26,649 nt of DNA from Psilocybe azurescens (taxonomy: Eukaryota > Basidiomycota > Agaricomycetes > Agaricales > Agrocybaceae), in assembly GCA_023853785.1 (NCBI GenBank), contig JAJIRX010000960.1, positions 1 to 26,649 of the forward strand. Direction: 5' to 3'. The position numbers were made by a program, and so were the translations under genes. Of this stretch, positions 1-11,266 are shown in pieces. The notes beneath the pieces were generated by a model. The model was given only the letters and a program-made list of their open reading frames with translations, was not told the origin of the DNA and did not search any database. The first letter of the stretch is position 1. Every line of letters begins with the position of its first letter.

Positions 1-198
1 CGTGATGGCTCTTGTTTACGATGACGGTGATGCCACACCAGGATGCTTGATTCGAGTATTTATGGATATGCTGTCTTCCGTCTCGTGCACACATGTCGAA
101 ATAGGACGTCGCACCTTGAGACGCAGTTAACGTGCACGTCTACATACTGAGAATGCCATCAGACTTTGCATCTTATCTATGGCATTTAAGACACACCT

Positions 199-1712
199 TC
201 ATGTTTTGATCTGTCGTTGACGGCCCGTAACTCCTCTCCCTTGATTATCCACAACAGTCGCAACAGATTGTTCAACTTTGACGATCCATCCAGTGAAATC
301 CAAATGTATAACGCTGTTCACGCGCACATAATCCCCTGGTTCGAATGTCTTCTCCACGTCGTCCCATGTAGTGCGTATGACAAGAGGTGGAGCTTTGGGC
401 CGTCTTGTGCTCCCGTCCAAACCGCCAATCACATTGTTCCCTGCCTCATTGTCAGATGAGTAGGTCCCATCATCATCAACGGAGACGTCTACGACTACTA
501 GTCGTCTCTACCACAGATCCTCTCCAGCCGACGGAAGGTAACACGACTAAGTCACCTTCATCTATGTTCCATTCGTGGTTTGGGCATTGGGGGTTGATTA
601 CGAAGGGATGTCCACTGAGCTGAAATAATTTGAACAATCTATACGCCATATCATCCACGTCTGTCGCGATATGGCCATAGTCGAAGTCTTTCTTTATGAG
701 GCCGTTTCGAATGTCATGTCGCCTATGTGATAGGTGAATTGATTGTCTACAGCGTCTCTGACCGCGCTGCGAAATTCCAATGGATCGAAGAGTCTAGGTT
801 CTGGTATATAACACGTCGATTTTCGCTTGAGGGAAACTTCATCCTCGATCGATACGCGATGCGTGGAACCAATAACAGGGAGACGCCCCATGCATTCGTA
901 GATTCAACACGTCCGACATCTCCTTTGTAAACTCCTTTGGTTATCCTGACCCATTGTTCTCGTAAAACATCTCTTTTATGTTCAGCATGCGAAGTATGTT
1001 CAGAGATTCGTCCCTTTGGATCAGCTTGCGACCAATTCCGTGTCGGGTGCGAATTACGCCCGGGTCTTCATGAGTAGTTCGACAACCTCTTGGTTCATCG
1101 TGCATTCTAGGTATATGTGTCCTCGTACCGAAACTCGTGTAAAGGCAGAACGTAGCTGGTGGTGATCGCGTGCAGTATGGAGTAACGACATAACCGCAAT
1201 TTCCTCCTCCCCTTTCTATTGGAGTCAGGTCAATTGCTTACAACGGTATAACTGCACACGTACTCTACAGTCAACCCTCCATGTTGGATAGTCAGAAGAC
1301 TGATGAATGTATGGTTGGTAGTTCTGCTCGACGGCATGGACATATTTGGATCCAAAATTCTGCGAATCCAAGGCCACGCGATCCATCCTTTCCTGTATCC
1401 GCTGAATGACATTGGCCATTCTTTCGTCCCTAGTTTCTTTGGTTTCCACCACACGGTAGGGTACTATATCCAAACCGCTCTTCGTTGTTATCATCATTGA
1501 TGAAGCAATCTTCATAGACACGTGTTACGTTGAAGGCTTAATAAGAACTACGTAGATGTCGTACCAAAGTCTTCAAAGTCATCAGATTCATCCCCGCTGA
1601 CGTCTACCTCTTGCGCTCCACATCAATAAATTGTAGGACGGACGCATTTTGCTGCTTGATTCAGTCAGTGTCAATCAATAGGCTTATTGATAGCAGCACG
1701 CACTCGTTTCAT
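199..1712 (-). pseudogene. SPT5-like NGN/KOW protein, broken copy
   Basis: Read on the minus strand from an ATG at 1712-1710, the fragments follow Spt5 order. An acidic N-terminal stretch (VDVSGDESDDFEDFG, about 1610-1565) is followed by an NGN-like domain (YPTWRVDCR near 1285, then RGHIYLECTMNQEVVELL at about 1125-1070). Next come an LVPRI-like segment near 870 and an EPRLFDP box near 800, and finally two KOW-like segments (EGDLVVLPSVGWRGSV near 530 and PGDYVRV...GWIVKVE near 330-270). Spt5 is a transcription elongation factor that binds RNA polymerase II through NGN. Agaricomycetes also carry many divergent SPT5-like copies of unknown role, and I think this is one of those. The pieces lie in different frames (breaks near 1610, 1225, 870, 690 and 470), so no intact protein is encoded. 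The tail may run past the window start. Identity rests on motif order and remembered family sequences, not on a search. Confidence 0.72.
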
Positions 1713-1822
1713 GTTGGAGATCTATAGATATACCTTTAAAATCGCCACCGATATGTTTATGTTATAGATTGAATCGATACGGGACGTCTACTTTAAGGGC
1801 GTAATAACATCTCGAATTAGCT

Positions 1823-2113
1823 CTACAAGTTCGATTCATATTTCAGTTCGAGGAGATTTCTATTATTATGTATATTCCTGACATGCATTGAATCGATAGG
1901 CAACGTGGATTGGATTACAGGCAGACGAACTTCTATTGCACTAAGTATATCATGCACAGGTCTACTTACCTTAACGGAATCAATGTCGAAGAAGAGAGTA
2001 GGAAAGCGTGAGAATATGTCGGATCGCAGAAGATAACCGAGCGGCGAAACAAAATCTCGGTGCATTCCGAATATTTTTCCGCGTGACGTGCAACAACGGC
2101 GGTGCGACAACAT
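1823..2113 (-). other. Unassigned open stretch between peptidase domain and SPT5-like gene
   Basis: A 96-codon open frame on the minus strand contains a segment reading VRLPVIQSTLPIDS. This slightly resembles the alternative-frame translation of the SPT5-like copy near 890 (RLPVIGSTHRVS), so it might be a second fragment of such a gene. I do not recognise a domain. It could also be the degraded tail of the Helitron peptidase, or chance. It lies between two broken genes on the same strand and has no sign of its own promoter. Confidence 0.25.
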
Positions 2114-2330
2114 TCACACGCTTTCCGTTTTCTTAGGAACCATCGTGCCAGCCGGCGTGGTATGTGTTATGTCCTGGATAGTCGGTAGTGATCATCATAC
2201 CACATACATACATACAACGTATATCTATGTACGTAGGGAATGAGTCATTATTATGCCTGTAGCGATATCAAATGGTAGACGGTAGTTGGATGGAAAAGGG
2301 GCCTACTATAAGGTCTCAGGCAGCCTACTG

Positions 2331-3267
2331 TCAATCTCTAACGTATACAGCATATATGGCATGCTTGACATGGCCACCATAGACGGAGGTACGCAGCCAC
2401 TGAGAAATGTCTGCCAGTTCACTTATGTTGCGTTCCCTGATACAATGTTGACCGGTAGCGATCCCGTCATGATACCACACATCGCCCGTGTGTCTACTTC
2501 TATGCGGCTGACGAAATGTTGTTGACCCTCCGTACACGACACCGGCAAGTCTATAACAAAATCTAATGTTGTCTGATGCATAAAGCAGCTCAGTATCGAT
2601 TAGAAACCTAGGATTTCCTAGTTCAATCATTGTAATGTAAGGCATGCGTTCAATTCTATGATACGCTCAATCTCACTATATGTTGACTTCGAGCACAGGA
2701 CGGACATATTTTTTACTTTTTCGTTGATTCTCACTCAAATTCCAACCAAGACTATCGGATATTAATGCTTCTGCAACGGCATCGTCATGAAATTGGCCCG
2801 TCGATTGAGACCCATAAATTCTCCGAAGTGTAGGAGAGGTGTAGGTCGATGATAATTGCATATATTGCACGATAGCTCTAAGGTACCGCTTGTGCGACGT
2901 CCCATTAATGCAAAGGCTATATTATATATGACGGTCGATCTCTGTCCCAGGGGAAAATCAATGGGATTGGTCTCTCTCAACTTATCCCTAACGCTATTTC
3001 GGGTCTGCTCAAGCGACATAGTACCATTAGCACAACTCGAAAAGCCAACGCACAGCTTGTCCATAAAAGGTGAGATGTCATTAAATCGTCTCTGCCATTG
3101 TTGAGGATCGTTTCCCATACATTATACAGAATAGTGAAGATAGAATCGTAACCGCAGCTGTAATTGTATGATCCCACAAGATGCCTGTAGGCGAGGAAGC
3201 GGGTATCGTTATTTGCTGTATGTTTGCCTTCTTCATCTTTGTAACAGCACTCGGCGTAGTTGAATCT
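2331..3267 (-). pseudogene. C-terminal UCH/USP-like cysteine peptidase domain of the Helitron
   Basis: The domain continues in the same frame as the helicase end after one TGA. It opens with NYAECCYKDEEGKHTANND and then NYSCGYDSIFTILYNVW (about 3168-3118), whose Cys sits where a Cys-box nucleophile is expected. A shift in a G run near 3117 leads to a long helical part with SLEQTRNSVRDKL and a CxxC pair (LSCNICNYHR, near 2870), as in the zinc finger of ubiquitin-specific peptidases. A later block, YRLAGVVYGGSTTF...GDVWYHDG (about 2555-2465), resembles the His-box region, with two compensating shifts inside it. Helitrons of several lineages carry cysteine peptidases (OTU or C48 types), and this one looks closer to C19/UCH. 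The His/Asp assignment is uncertain, and the substrate is unknown. Confidence 0.6.
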
Positions 3268-5442
3268 TCATTCGCCCTTTTTGGGGAGGGTTAGTACCTT
3301 AGGTGTTATATTGTCTAGGGACCACGTGCCGTCGTATACGACCTCTTTGATTATGCTTTCTCCAGGTGCATAAGCGAGGGCAGAGTGCCAAGTATTGTCG
3401 ATAGCACTCGATTTGTTCCACAACATATATGCCCTGATAGTCGGGTTCCTCAAAGTGTGAGGAATACTGTCAGGAAGAACACCATCATACCTCAATCTGG
3501 TTATTTCATCCAATATGTTAAGCTCTCTGAATTCCTGACGAAGATGACCGCTAATACCTTTGGTGATTTTTAGCATCTATTGCGTGCAGGATGATAGTGC
3601 CATCGGCACTCGAGCTCCTGGACAGACACGTAATATGACATATGATCTTTACAATGTTCCAAGTGAATTACATTGTACATCCTCGTTTTACCCTGAGACG
3701 CATAGTCAGTCATCGCAAAATTTGGAAGCACGAGGATCTGCTGACGTTGTATAGATAACTTAGCACCTGATTTAAGCGTGCATGTTACGCGAGACGATGT
3801 CCGAGTAAGTGGTACAACGTTTTCGGGAAGGTCGGGCAGCTTGATAGTCTGTGGTGGATCTACCAATTCAACAAATAGTGTGTCAAGTACAGGCTTTCGA
3901 ACGGTCCTTGCGATGACTCCCATCCTACAACGACAGCTTCTTGACCTTTCGTGATACACAACTCCGTGGCGTCATTGTTTCTTATCATCACGGGCATGCC
4001 TACACACAAGGAAAGCTTTGAAGCTACTTGTTGGCTAGAACACGGACTGCGACTCCACAGAGCCTCTTGAAGTTTTGGCGACATTTTATGCTGTTTATGA
4101 CCAATCGCCTTGCCCGCACGACGCCTCGACCTTTGGGATTCTCACCCTCTTGAACACCGAGATTATCGATTGAGTAGAAATGATGAAGAGTCTGGCCCGT
4201 GTCGGTAGCTAAACGCGCGGCACCCTGTTCGTTAAACCTGTCTTTCTGATTATTCCAGGCAGTGATAACCGATACATTTCTAAACTTATCGTCCGTCAAA
4301 AGAGACACACCGTTTCTCATCAATTTCAAAGGTGTTCTGGTGTTCAAGAACTCGATATCTGATGGCGTACAATTTGCGTATCTCATGTTTTCTAGAGCCG
4401 TGCGCAGCTTAGAATCAGCAACGGACTGCGTCTTCTGCCTCATATTCTGCTTTAATATGACAACTGTAGTGAACTGATGCCAGAATATTTTACCCAGTGT
4501 AGCCTCTTGATCGCTCGGTCTCATACGAGTCCTGCGTATGCTTGATGCTTGGGCTGTAGAAGGGAAGATTGCCGACGGGTGGAAGTTGTGCAAATCTCCG
4601 GCGAGTATCATCGACACCCTCCGAAAATATAATCGTTATTGAAGACCTGCGATAAACGCTGACTGATTGCAAAAAGGTCACGGGAAGACAGCATAGAAAT
4701 TTCATCGATGAATATATATTCAACACCTATTAATCGTGTCCGCGCTTCGTTTATAATGGCGCCTTCGTTTCTGGAGAAATCTTGACCAGAATCGGACCTA
4801 GAATGGATACCCAAAGCACTGTGATACGTGGAACCATTGAGAAGAGCAGCTGCAGTGCCTGTAGGTGCGAAGACGACAAATCGGTGCGACTCTCCCCTTA
4901 ATTCAAACATGCGTATGATAGCCTTAATAACTTGGCTCTTGCCAGTACCTCCCATCCCGCCTAGATGCATTCTCATCTGATCCGGTGATAAAGAACTCGC
5001 ATGATTTGCAACAATGCGAAATGCCCTTTCCTGTTCTACGTTCAATGTGAACTGATCAACAATAGTATTAGTTAGAACGTCATGCTCTGACTTCCTCGCC
5101 TTGTAGCTTCTCAAAAGGTAGTCGGACGACAAAATTCTGACATCATTACTGAAGTCTCCTGCGAAACCCATTTCGACGTCTTCGCTAAGAGGTATGTATC
5201 CCGCTAATTTTTTTGAACATCTTCGCACGTTCACCTTTTATCAAAGCAGCCCACGCAGTATGCGACTTAGAAATCGATGGTACAAATCTGGAGCAGACAG
5301 ATTTGGCAGCGGACGATGTCTTGTCCAACCAGCCTGTAGACTTTATAAGATCGTCCACCGCTCGTTTACACTCAAGTTCGTGACGGTATGCGCTACCTAT
5401 CTCTTCGTATTGTGCATCGTCGTCTGCTCCATCTAGACCCAC
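3268..5442 (-). pseudogene. Helitron PIF1-type superfamily 1 helicase domain, broken
   Basis: A Q-motif-like FTLNVEQERAF (about 5045-5010) is followed by Walker A LGGMGGTGKSQ (4935-4961), motif Ia FAPTGTAAALLNGSTYHSALG-like residues (about 4870-4810) and Walker B FIDEISML (about 4715-4690). Motif III, AGDFAQLPP, is split by a one-base loss in a T run at about 4590. A late motif, MTDYASQGKTR (about 3705), and a SSADGTI block (about 3595) follow in shifted frames. The end, LRQEFRELNILDEITRLRYDG (about 3545-3480), is typical of the C-terminal part of fungal Helitron helicases. The helicase would unwind the donor DNA 5' to 3' during rolling-circle transposition. All ATPase motifs are recognisable, but not in one frame. 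A TGA at 3268-3270 closes the frame, which then continues open into the peptidase-like domain. Confidence 0.93.
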
Positions 5443-5594
5443 AAAATCATCAATATATTCGTCATCGCTTTCAAGTTCATCATGATCGGTATACGTATTC
5501 GGGAATATACTCTGTTCGTTCTGTTTTTTTTTAACTGTGAGTGGAAATCATCTCTTAGCGCCTAGACATTCATATCTAAGGTTGAAATTTCTCA

Positions 5595-8262
5595 TTAGTT
5601 CTGCGTGACGCGGCAAAAGGTGTAGCTGTCAAAAGCTTGCTCCCACGTCTGATTAAGAAGTTTGAGATCGCCACCATTTCTCCAAGGCCTAAACAGAGTC
5701 AACATGGAACAACAATAGTAATCTCTGTTGTCTTTATCGCGACGCGGAAGAGGACCGCCTACAAAGTTAGGAACAGTATTTCGCACACGGCCAGGATCAC
5801 ATTTCACTAGGTGCGTATCATAGAGCGGATGTCCTTCCATGAAGGCTATGAATTTACCTCTGCTCGTTGCTTTAGATGTATCAGGTCCACCTCCACCCAT
5901 CAATATATCATCAACACATCCAGCCTCGACTACATCAGCATCTGCATTAGTCTTTTTAATTCTCTTTTGGTGCGCTTTCTGCGTTCATATGTTTGTATCC
6001 ATTCGAAAAGAGACATGTCACTAAACACGGCAGGTCTATATTTGTAATCGTCGACATTATTCGACCCCACGTAAGTGCCATCGTGCCTCCCCAACACTAC
6101 TTTATCTTCCTGTTGATCAGCCAGTTGCAGATCTTCGACATCAGACACATTTTTTCGTTTGCATCCGACGACGACATCCAGTACTTCCGAACATCGCTGA
6201 CATAACTTTTCCACCAGAATGGCACAAACACATGATTGGTATAGTGATCGGGGTTTCCGAGGAGGTACATGGACGCCATAGGTGAACCTATTTCCATCTT
6301 AGACGATAGGGAATTGACAATTTTTAACATCAGCCTTCGACCGGCATCTGTTCCTTCTGATTTTACAGTGGCATCGCTGTTGTTGTCTTCTCTTTCAAAA
6401 ACGTCGTACATGGAGGCAAATATCTGATAGGTTTTCAGAGCGGGTTTGCTAATATAATCGGAGATGTACGATACAATTGCTTTCACGGATGTGCCAGATA
6501 GGAGGCTAGAAACATCCGTGTTGGATCTAGTGAGATAAGAAAGAGGTGGAGAAAGGTATTGATCATCGATTCTAACTTTTTCATGAATATGTGTCCATCC
6601 TGAGTGTCTACTTTAGACTCTTCATACAATTCTCTAGGAAAACGAGCTTTGCAGTTACCATTACGATCCAGGCATCCCTTAGGACCTTTTGGAGTGCGTT
6701 TGGTAGAAGATACGTTACCATCAGCTTTATTGTTACGGTCATCAGGGGGATGCTGCACTTATGAACGTTCGATCTCAATACGATGTCGTCAACTGTATTT
6801 TTAAATCGAACCCACCAACTAGCGTTGGACCTACATGTATCGCAGTGCTCTGATCCATTAGAATCTGTACATCGCAATGGCGCAGGATCAGGAAGGGTAA
6901 GTGTAGGATCAATGTATTGTTCATCAATGGTCGGCTTATCCTGTTCTAGTATTGTATGAATACTACTGGTATTGCGCTCGTGAAATTGTGGAGTTCTATC
7001 TTTGATGGCCTGCATAGGGCCGGTAATGAATTCGCCTTGATGGGCACCCTCCAGGTAAGCCAGAAGTTCTCGTTGAAACGTGGAATCACCGCTCATTAAA
7101 CGATCTCGGATATCCTGTGGGGCCAAAGCACCTTGGATCCAGAGCAACATGTGCAAATGCAGGGTCAGCCTTCCCTGCTGTTCCACAGTACCGTAATAAG
7201 CTGATGTTCGGCCGTATAGTCCGTCAGTACCAGTGCCCACACCTAGTACGTGTTTGATAAATAACTCTATGACAAGGTGGAAGAAACGTGCAGCTGCTAC
7301 AGGATTCCGTGCTACAATCCTGTTTCTATCTGAAGAAGATAATATCTCAGGCTTAAACGTAACACGATCTCCGGCATAATAAATTGAAATCGGATGTCGG
7401 TTGTCCGCTGGCGACAGTGTTATGAACCACAAAGGGCAACCCTTGAAGGCAAGCAGAGACCATATTTCATTTCGCATATACTTCTTTGATGTGATAGAGC
7501 CTTTTACGTATCCTCCAACATGATCCAGATCCTCCAGTATTTTAAAACAGGAGATCTCATGCTCATTCGATGGCTTCACGTGGTCGCCGTTAGCAAGCCG
7601 TGCAGCGACGTCGTGAAGTACAGACTTATCCAAAGTAATAAGTCTTCTAGAGATTTCAGCAAAATTACGTCTTTTGGCGACGAGAAAACTGCCTGTTGTA
7701 CCTCCTTTCAACTGCTCGTGATTGAATGCGACTATCGGGAAATACAAATCACGTTGAAACCGTTTGTCGTGATACATGAGAAGTCTACGTTTATGATCTA
7801 ATTCAGAAATTTTTAAGGAAGGCTGTCCGATTCCACCATAGCCATAAGGGAAAAGCCACGGGAACATTTGTGGGTAAGCCTGCGGATTGTCGTACATCGA
7901 CTGGGGTTTTATGTCATGGCCTATACCAAGAACCTTACCTTCGCTTTCTATATGCTGAAGAGCTCTGGCTTTAAGAGCTTGTATTGTCATATTTCCATAG
8001 TCTGCTCCACTCAATCCGTGGACAGTGAACGGACAGGGACCTTCCGTAGATCCTTCCTCCTCCTCGTTGTCGTGCATACTCATAGAGGATGCAATGCGAT
8101 TAGAATTATCGTCTTTCTTTCTAAAATCAACAGTAACAGGAACACCAACCAGGGGATACGATTCGATGTTCTCAATCGATATCTCAAGGTCAATATAATC
8201 TCTATGATTAAGCTTCAACCATTCCAATGCCTCCACTACTTTATGTCGACGAACAAGCATTG
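5595..8262 (-). pseudogene. Helitron Rep (HUH, two-tyrosine) endonuclease domain, broken
   Basis: A 550-codon frame starts with LEWLKLNHRDYIDLEIS. It runs through FPWLFPYGYGG, GSFLVAKRRNF, FITLSPADNRHPIS and EQQGRLTLHLHMLLWIQG. The HLH (7151-7159) is the metal-binding HUH motif that cuts one strand at the element end. After a shift at about 6765 the KGCLDRNGNCKARFPR block continues, and after another at about 6556 the VKAIVSYISDYISKP block carries the two catalytic tyrosines (6445-6468). Further shifted pieces contain YLLGNPDHYTNHVFVPFWW (about 6275), LFEWIQTYERRKR (about 6000) and VPNFVGGPLPRRDKDNRDYY (about 5785-5725), ending near ELMRNFNLRYECLGAK (about 5590). The catalytic residues are preserved, but at least five frame breaks separate them. 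The family call is firm. Confidence 0.93.
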
Positions 8263-8850
8263 GACATCTGTTGAAGTCTTCTTGATAGGCTGCGCAGGCC
8301 CGGTAAATACAAAGGCGAGTACTTTGTTCATTTCATCCTTAGAGGGTGGTAGTTTATGATACAGTTTGACCGTAGGATTAGAATACATTATCACGTTTGC
8401 CGTCATTTTTGCCCTACCTGAAGATACACGAACCAAGCATCTGTTATGACGTATGCGTGCAATCATCATTTGCTCAGCAAAAGATAGGTCCTGTAGCTGA
8501 ACAGGGATACGACCCAACCACATCTTGTTAGCGAGGGCATACTTAGGAATGCGATTGGAGCGTATCGCAATTGCACAAGAAGCGCAGACATGGTCACACT
8601 GATCGTCTACAACGGGCCCAGGAATGTCTATTACAGGCTCTTGGGCAGAATGTCTTTCAAATCTCGTGACACCATCAATGTTAAGGATGTTCAAGGAATG
8701 GTCAAAGTCCAAACGAGGTGTTAACTCTGACAGTGGATATAAGTGACCGCACACCATGCAGCCACATTCTTCTAAAGCAGAAGGTGAAGATTCAGCGCAA
8801 AAACCGTTTATTATATTCTCTATAAGCTTGCTGGAGGGAGGTTCTGGTGG
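8236..8850 (-). pseudogene. Helitron DUF6570-like segment
   Basis: This segment begins after a CxxC pair (CGCMVCGHLYP near 8760) and continues through a CxxC motif (CDHVCASCAIAIRS near 8595-8560). It then shows the typical run of ALANKMWLGRIP, LSFAEQMMIARIRHNRC, VRVSSG, MTANVI and VFTGPAQP. I know this order from the region just upstream of the Rep domain in fungal Helitron proteins, annotated as DUF6570. Its biochemical role is unknown. It is in one frame with the N-terminal modules and meets the Rep frame at about 8265, where an A run appears one base short and shifts the frame just before PMLVRRHKVVEALEWLKLNH. Confidence 0.85.
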
Positions 8851-10205
8851 AAATACAGGTGATGTGCCTATGTCTTCGCGGGTGGCAGATATCAGCTGAT
8901 TGCTTTCACTGCAAGTCTTAGATGACTCATCCGCATTAACGACATTGACTTGTACACACTCAAACACACAAACATGAAATGAACAAATGTCGCAGGTATG
9001 ATCATGCAACACCTGTACCAGCTGCGATTTGATGAGCTGTGCTGTGACGTTCGCTATATTATGTACTTTAGCAATTGACAAGAGCTCTGCTGCTGGGAGC
9101 CATGCCGATGCTTCATGCAATGAGAATCTACCGGCCACAACGTGGCCAAGATTAGTATTTTCTTTTACGAACTCAGACATCGTATTGATATTCGATAAAT
9201 ACTTCACGAACTTGTATCGAGCTGTAGCATCAAAAGACGTACAACTATTGTGCATTACTATGCGAGAACCCAACAACTCAGGAGGCACTGATCGGACAGT
9301 TCGCTTGCTATCGAACGGCAAATATAGCGACGTGTTTTTGCTCGCGGCAACACCATGAACAGTCGAGACCTCGAAGACACACACATGGCGCAAACAAGTC
9401 AAGCAGGTATGCTCACTAATAGCATCCAGTACACGAGCACGAGAGAAGTTGGACTTGATTTGAGTTATTCCATGGACTTTCGCTATTGACTTAATTTCGG
9501 AGACGTTTAGCCATTGAGATGTCTCATGAAGAGAGAATCTTGCAAGAACTACACGATCGTCATCAAACGTTGAACGCAAAAATCCTCTGCAAGGAGATAT
9601 CTGACAAATTTATAGGTAGATGCAGGATTAAAAATGGCGCTGCCCTCTACATGTACCAAGCGCGGCTCTAAGATTTCAGGTTGTACAATGCGTGAAATGC
9701 CTCCACCACTGAGAACGGTGTCATCAAACAAACAACATTTTGCTGTTAGTTCAAAATTTGGGACCTGGTGCAACCACGGAAACGCAAATATAGATAACTT
9801 GTCAGAAAGGATCGACGAAATGGGATGAAATATGTCACATCTCACAAGAAATACAGCATCCGTCGAGCGCCTGACCATCCTAAGCAATTGACTTTGGCCG
9901 TTCACTCCTCGTATATCAGCAGCAGACAAGATCAAACACAGCCTGCGATAGTATTCTATGCGTGAAAGACAATGGCGACTTATGGCTAGTCGAAGCAAGA
10001 GAGCTAGTCGGGATGTACTTCTCAGTGGTGTATAGCGAAGCAAATCTCTTTCCCAGAATGAACCACACGAAGTATTACATTGTGCAAAATGGCAGCAACG
10101 TACTGGCAATATTCGAACAAAAATGGCAGCATGTGTGGCATGGAATTGGTGGACAGAAATGGGTATATTATCATCACGATGCCTGTTACGCTGGAAAGTC
10201 GCATT
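8850..10205 (-). pseudogene. Helitron N-terminal region: tandem SAP-like/CxxC modules
   Basis: Two readable copies of a module of about 137 residues lie in tandem, about 413 bp apart. Each has a PELL...RIV segment, a YKFVKYL-like segment (codons near 9620 and 9210), FSLHE followed by a Trp (9523-9538 and 9110-9130), a SAP-like helix pair (ELLSIAKVHNI in the second copy), and an H-T-C-x-x-C...HVCVFE zinc-ribbon-like end. A remnant of an earlier copy may lie upstream of 9800. SAP helices and CxxC pairs usually bind DNA, so a role in recognising element ends or target DNA is possible, but that is inference. The first part joins the rest by a frameshift at about 9578, where a T run appears one base short. 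The frame has no ATG at its upstream limit, and an in-frame TAG lies just before it, so the true start is not identified. Confidence 0.7.
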
Positions 10206-10209
10206 CAAG

Positions 10210-11266
10210 TTCTAAGTTCGCACAACGATGAGATAAAGGTAGGACCAAGAGGAAATGCAATTGTTCAACACAAATGCCACGGTAAACCGACGTGCTATGC
10301 ACTGGCATCGATAGATGCGCATCACCATCATTAATCAAGTCAAAAACCAAGGTGCAACTGCACCATTTAGGTCACCCGAACATACGAGGTCTAATAAGAG
10401 CAGTGTATGATCTGCACATAACATAAAGGACACGTCCCTGCGATGTAAAGCACTACTGCCACCCCCTGTACCTGACAATGTCAAGAGACACAAAGGTAGT
10501 ACGAAGAGCTATGTGACAAGATGAAGGTAAGAAGATGACCAACGTTCAGTATATGACAGACTCACAGATGAATAAAGCAAAGACAGCAAAAAGTGGGAGT
10601 ACACATATATGGTGAACGTGCATCACTCGGACTGGAAATGAAACGTCAGAGGTAAGTATGCTTATTGGGTAGAGATTGCAGAGGGAGGTTGGTGGATCGT
10701 GATGAGACAGAACCGGAGTCGAGCAACAGAAAGAGATTATATATCTAGAGGATAAACAGATATAGTAAGCAATATTTAACTTGAAGAGCATACGATGTAA
10801 CAAAGGGGTTACAACTCGAAACACGGATACTTTGCCAACCGAATGAATATTGCATTGAATGCAGTTACATATATTCCAAATGTAACTAGATAGACGATAC
10901 GGCAATGACAAATATTCGGAATAAGCAAGAATGAGACGCAGGGAAAAGGTTCAATAAATGACAGGAAGGTAGGAAAAAAATTAAAAATTAAAAATGAAAA
11001 TGAAGCAACGCCGATGCAAACAACTGTTGAAGTCGAAGGCATGCAGTCGTCAGAAAACATACCCTGGTCAGACGGTTGAACGTCAGGGTGCAACACACAA
11101 AAATATATAAATATGAAGGGAGTGAACAGTAAATAAAGCAGCAATATGAAAGGCAAGGCAGAGAGATAAATAAGAAGATAAATAAATAAAGAGATGAAAG
11201 AGCAAAAAAGGCATCTAAATCTATATATGGGTCTATTCCGAGCATGATGAGAAAGGAGGGAATCGC
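10210..11266. other. Intergenic, no gene recognised
   Basis: The stretch lies between the Helitron N-terminal coding and the 3' end of the 17-exon minus-strand gene. It is AT-rich on the gene-proximal side, with A-rich runs around 10975-10995 and 11160-11215. Short open frames have no domain character. The true 5' end of the Helitron and the 3' untranslated region of the neighbouring gene should both lie here, but neither could be marked. Confidence 0.5.

Larger units (their letters stand above)
2331..10205 (-). mobile_element. Degraded autonomous Helitron (RepHel) with C-terminal peptidase-like domain
   Basis: About 7.9 kb on the minus strand encodes, in order, SAP-like/CxxC modules (10205-8850), a DUF6570-like segment (8800-8250), a Helitron_like_N/Rep domain with HLH (7151-7159) and YISDYISK (6445-6468), a PIF1-type SF1 helicase with Walker A (4935-4961), and a cysteine-peptidase-like domain (3267-2331). 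This order fits fungal Helitrons, which move by rolling-circle replication. No introns are apparent. At least a dozen frame breaks disable it, most of them one-base changes in homopolymer runs, for example near 9578, 8265, 6556, 5210, 4590 and 3578. Neither a 5' TC end nor a 3' hairpin plus CTRR end could be fixed, so the limits given are those of recognisable coding only. Confidence 0.93.

Noticed and set aside
2135..2165. Possible Helitron 3' end (CCACGCCGGCTGG followed by CTAA on the minus strand)
   Set aside because: The stem has mismatches, and the base after CTAA is G rather than the expected T, so the terminus is not supported.
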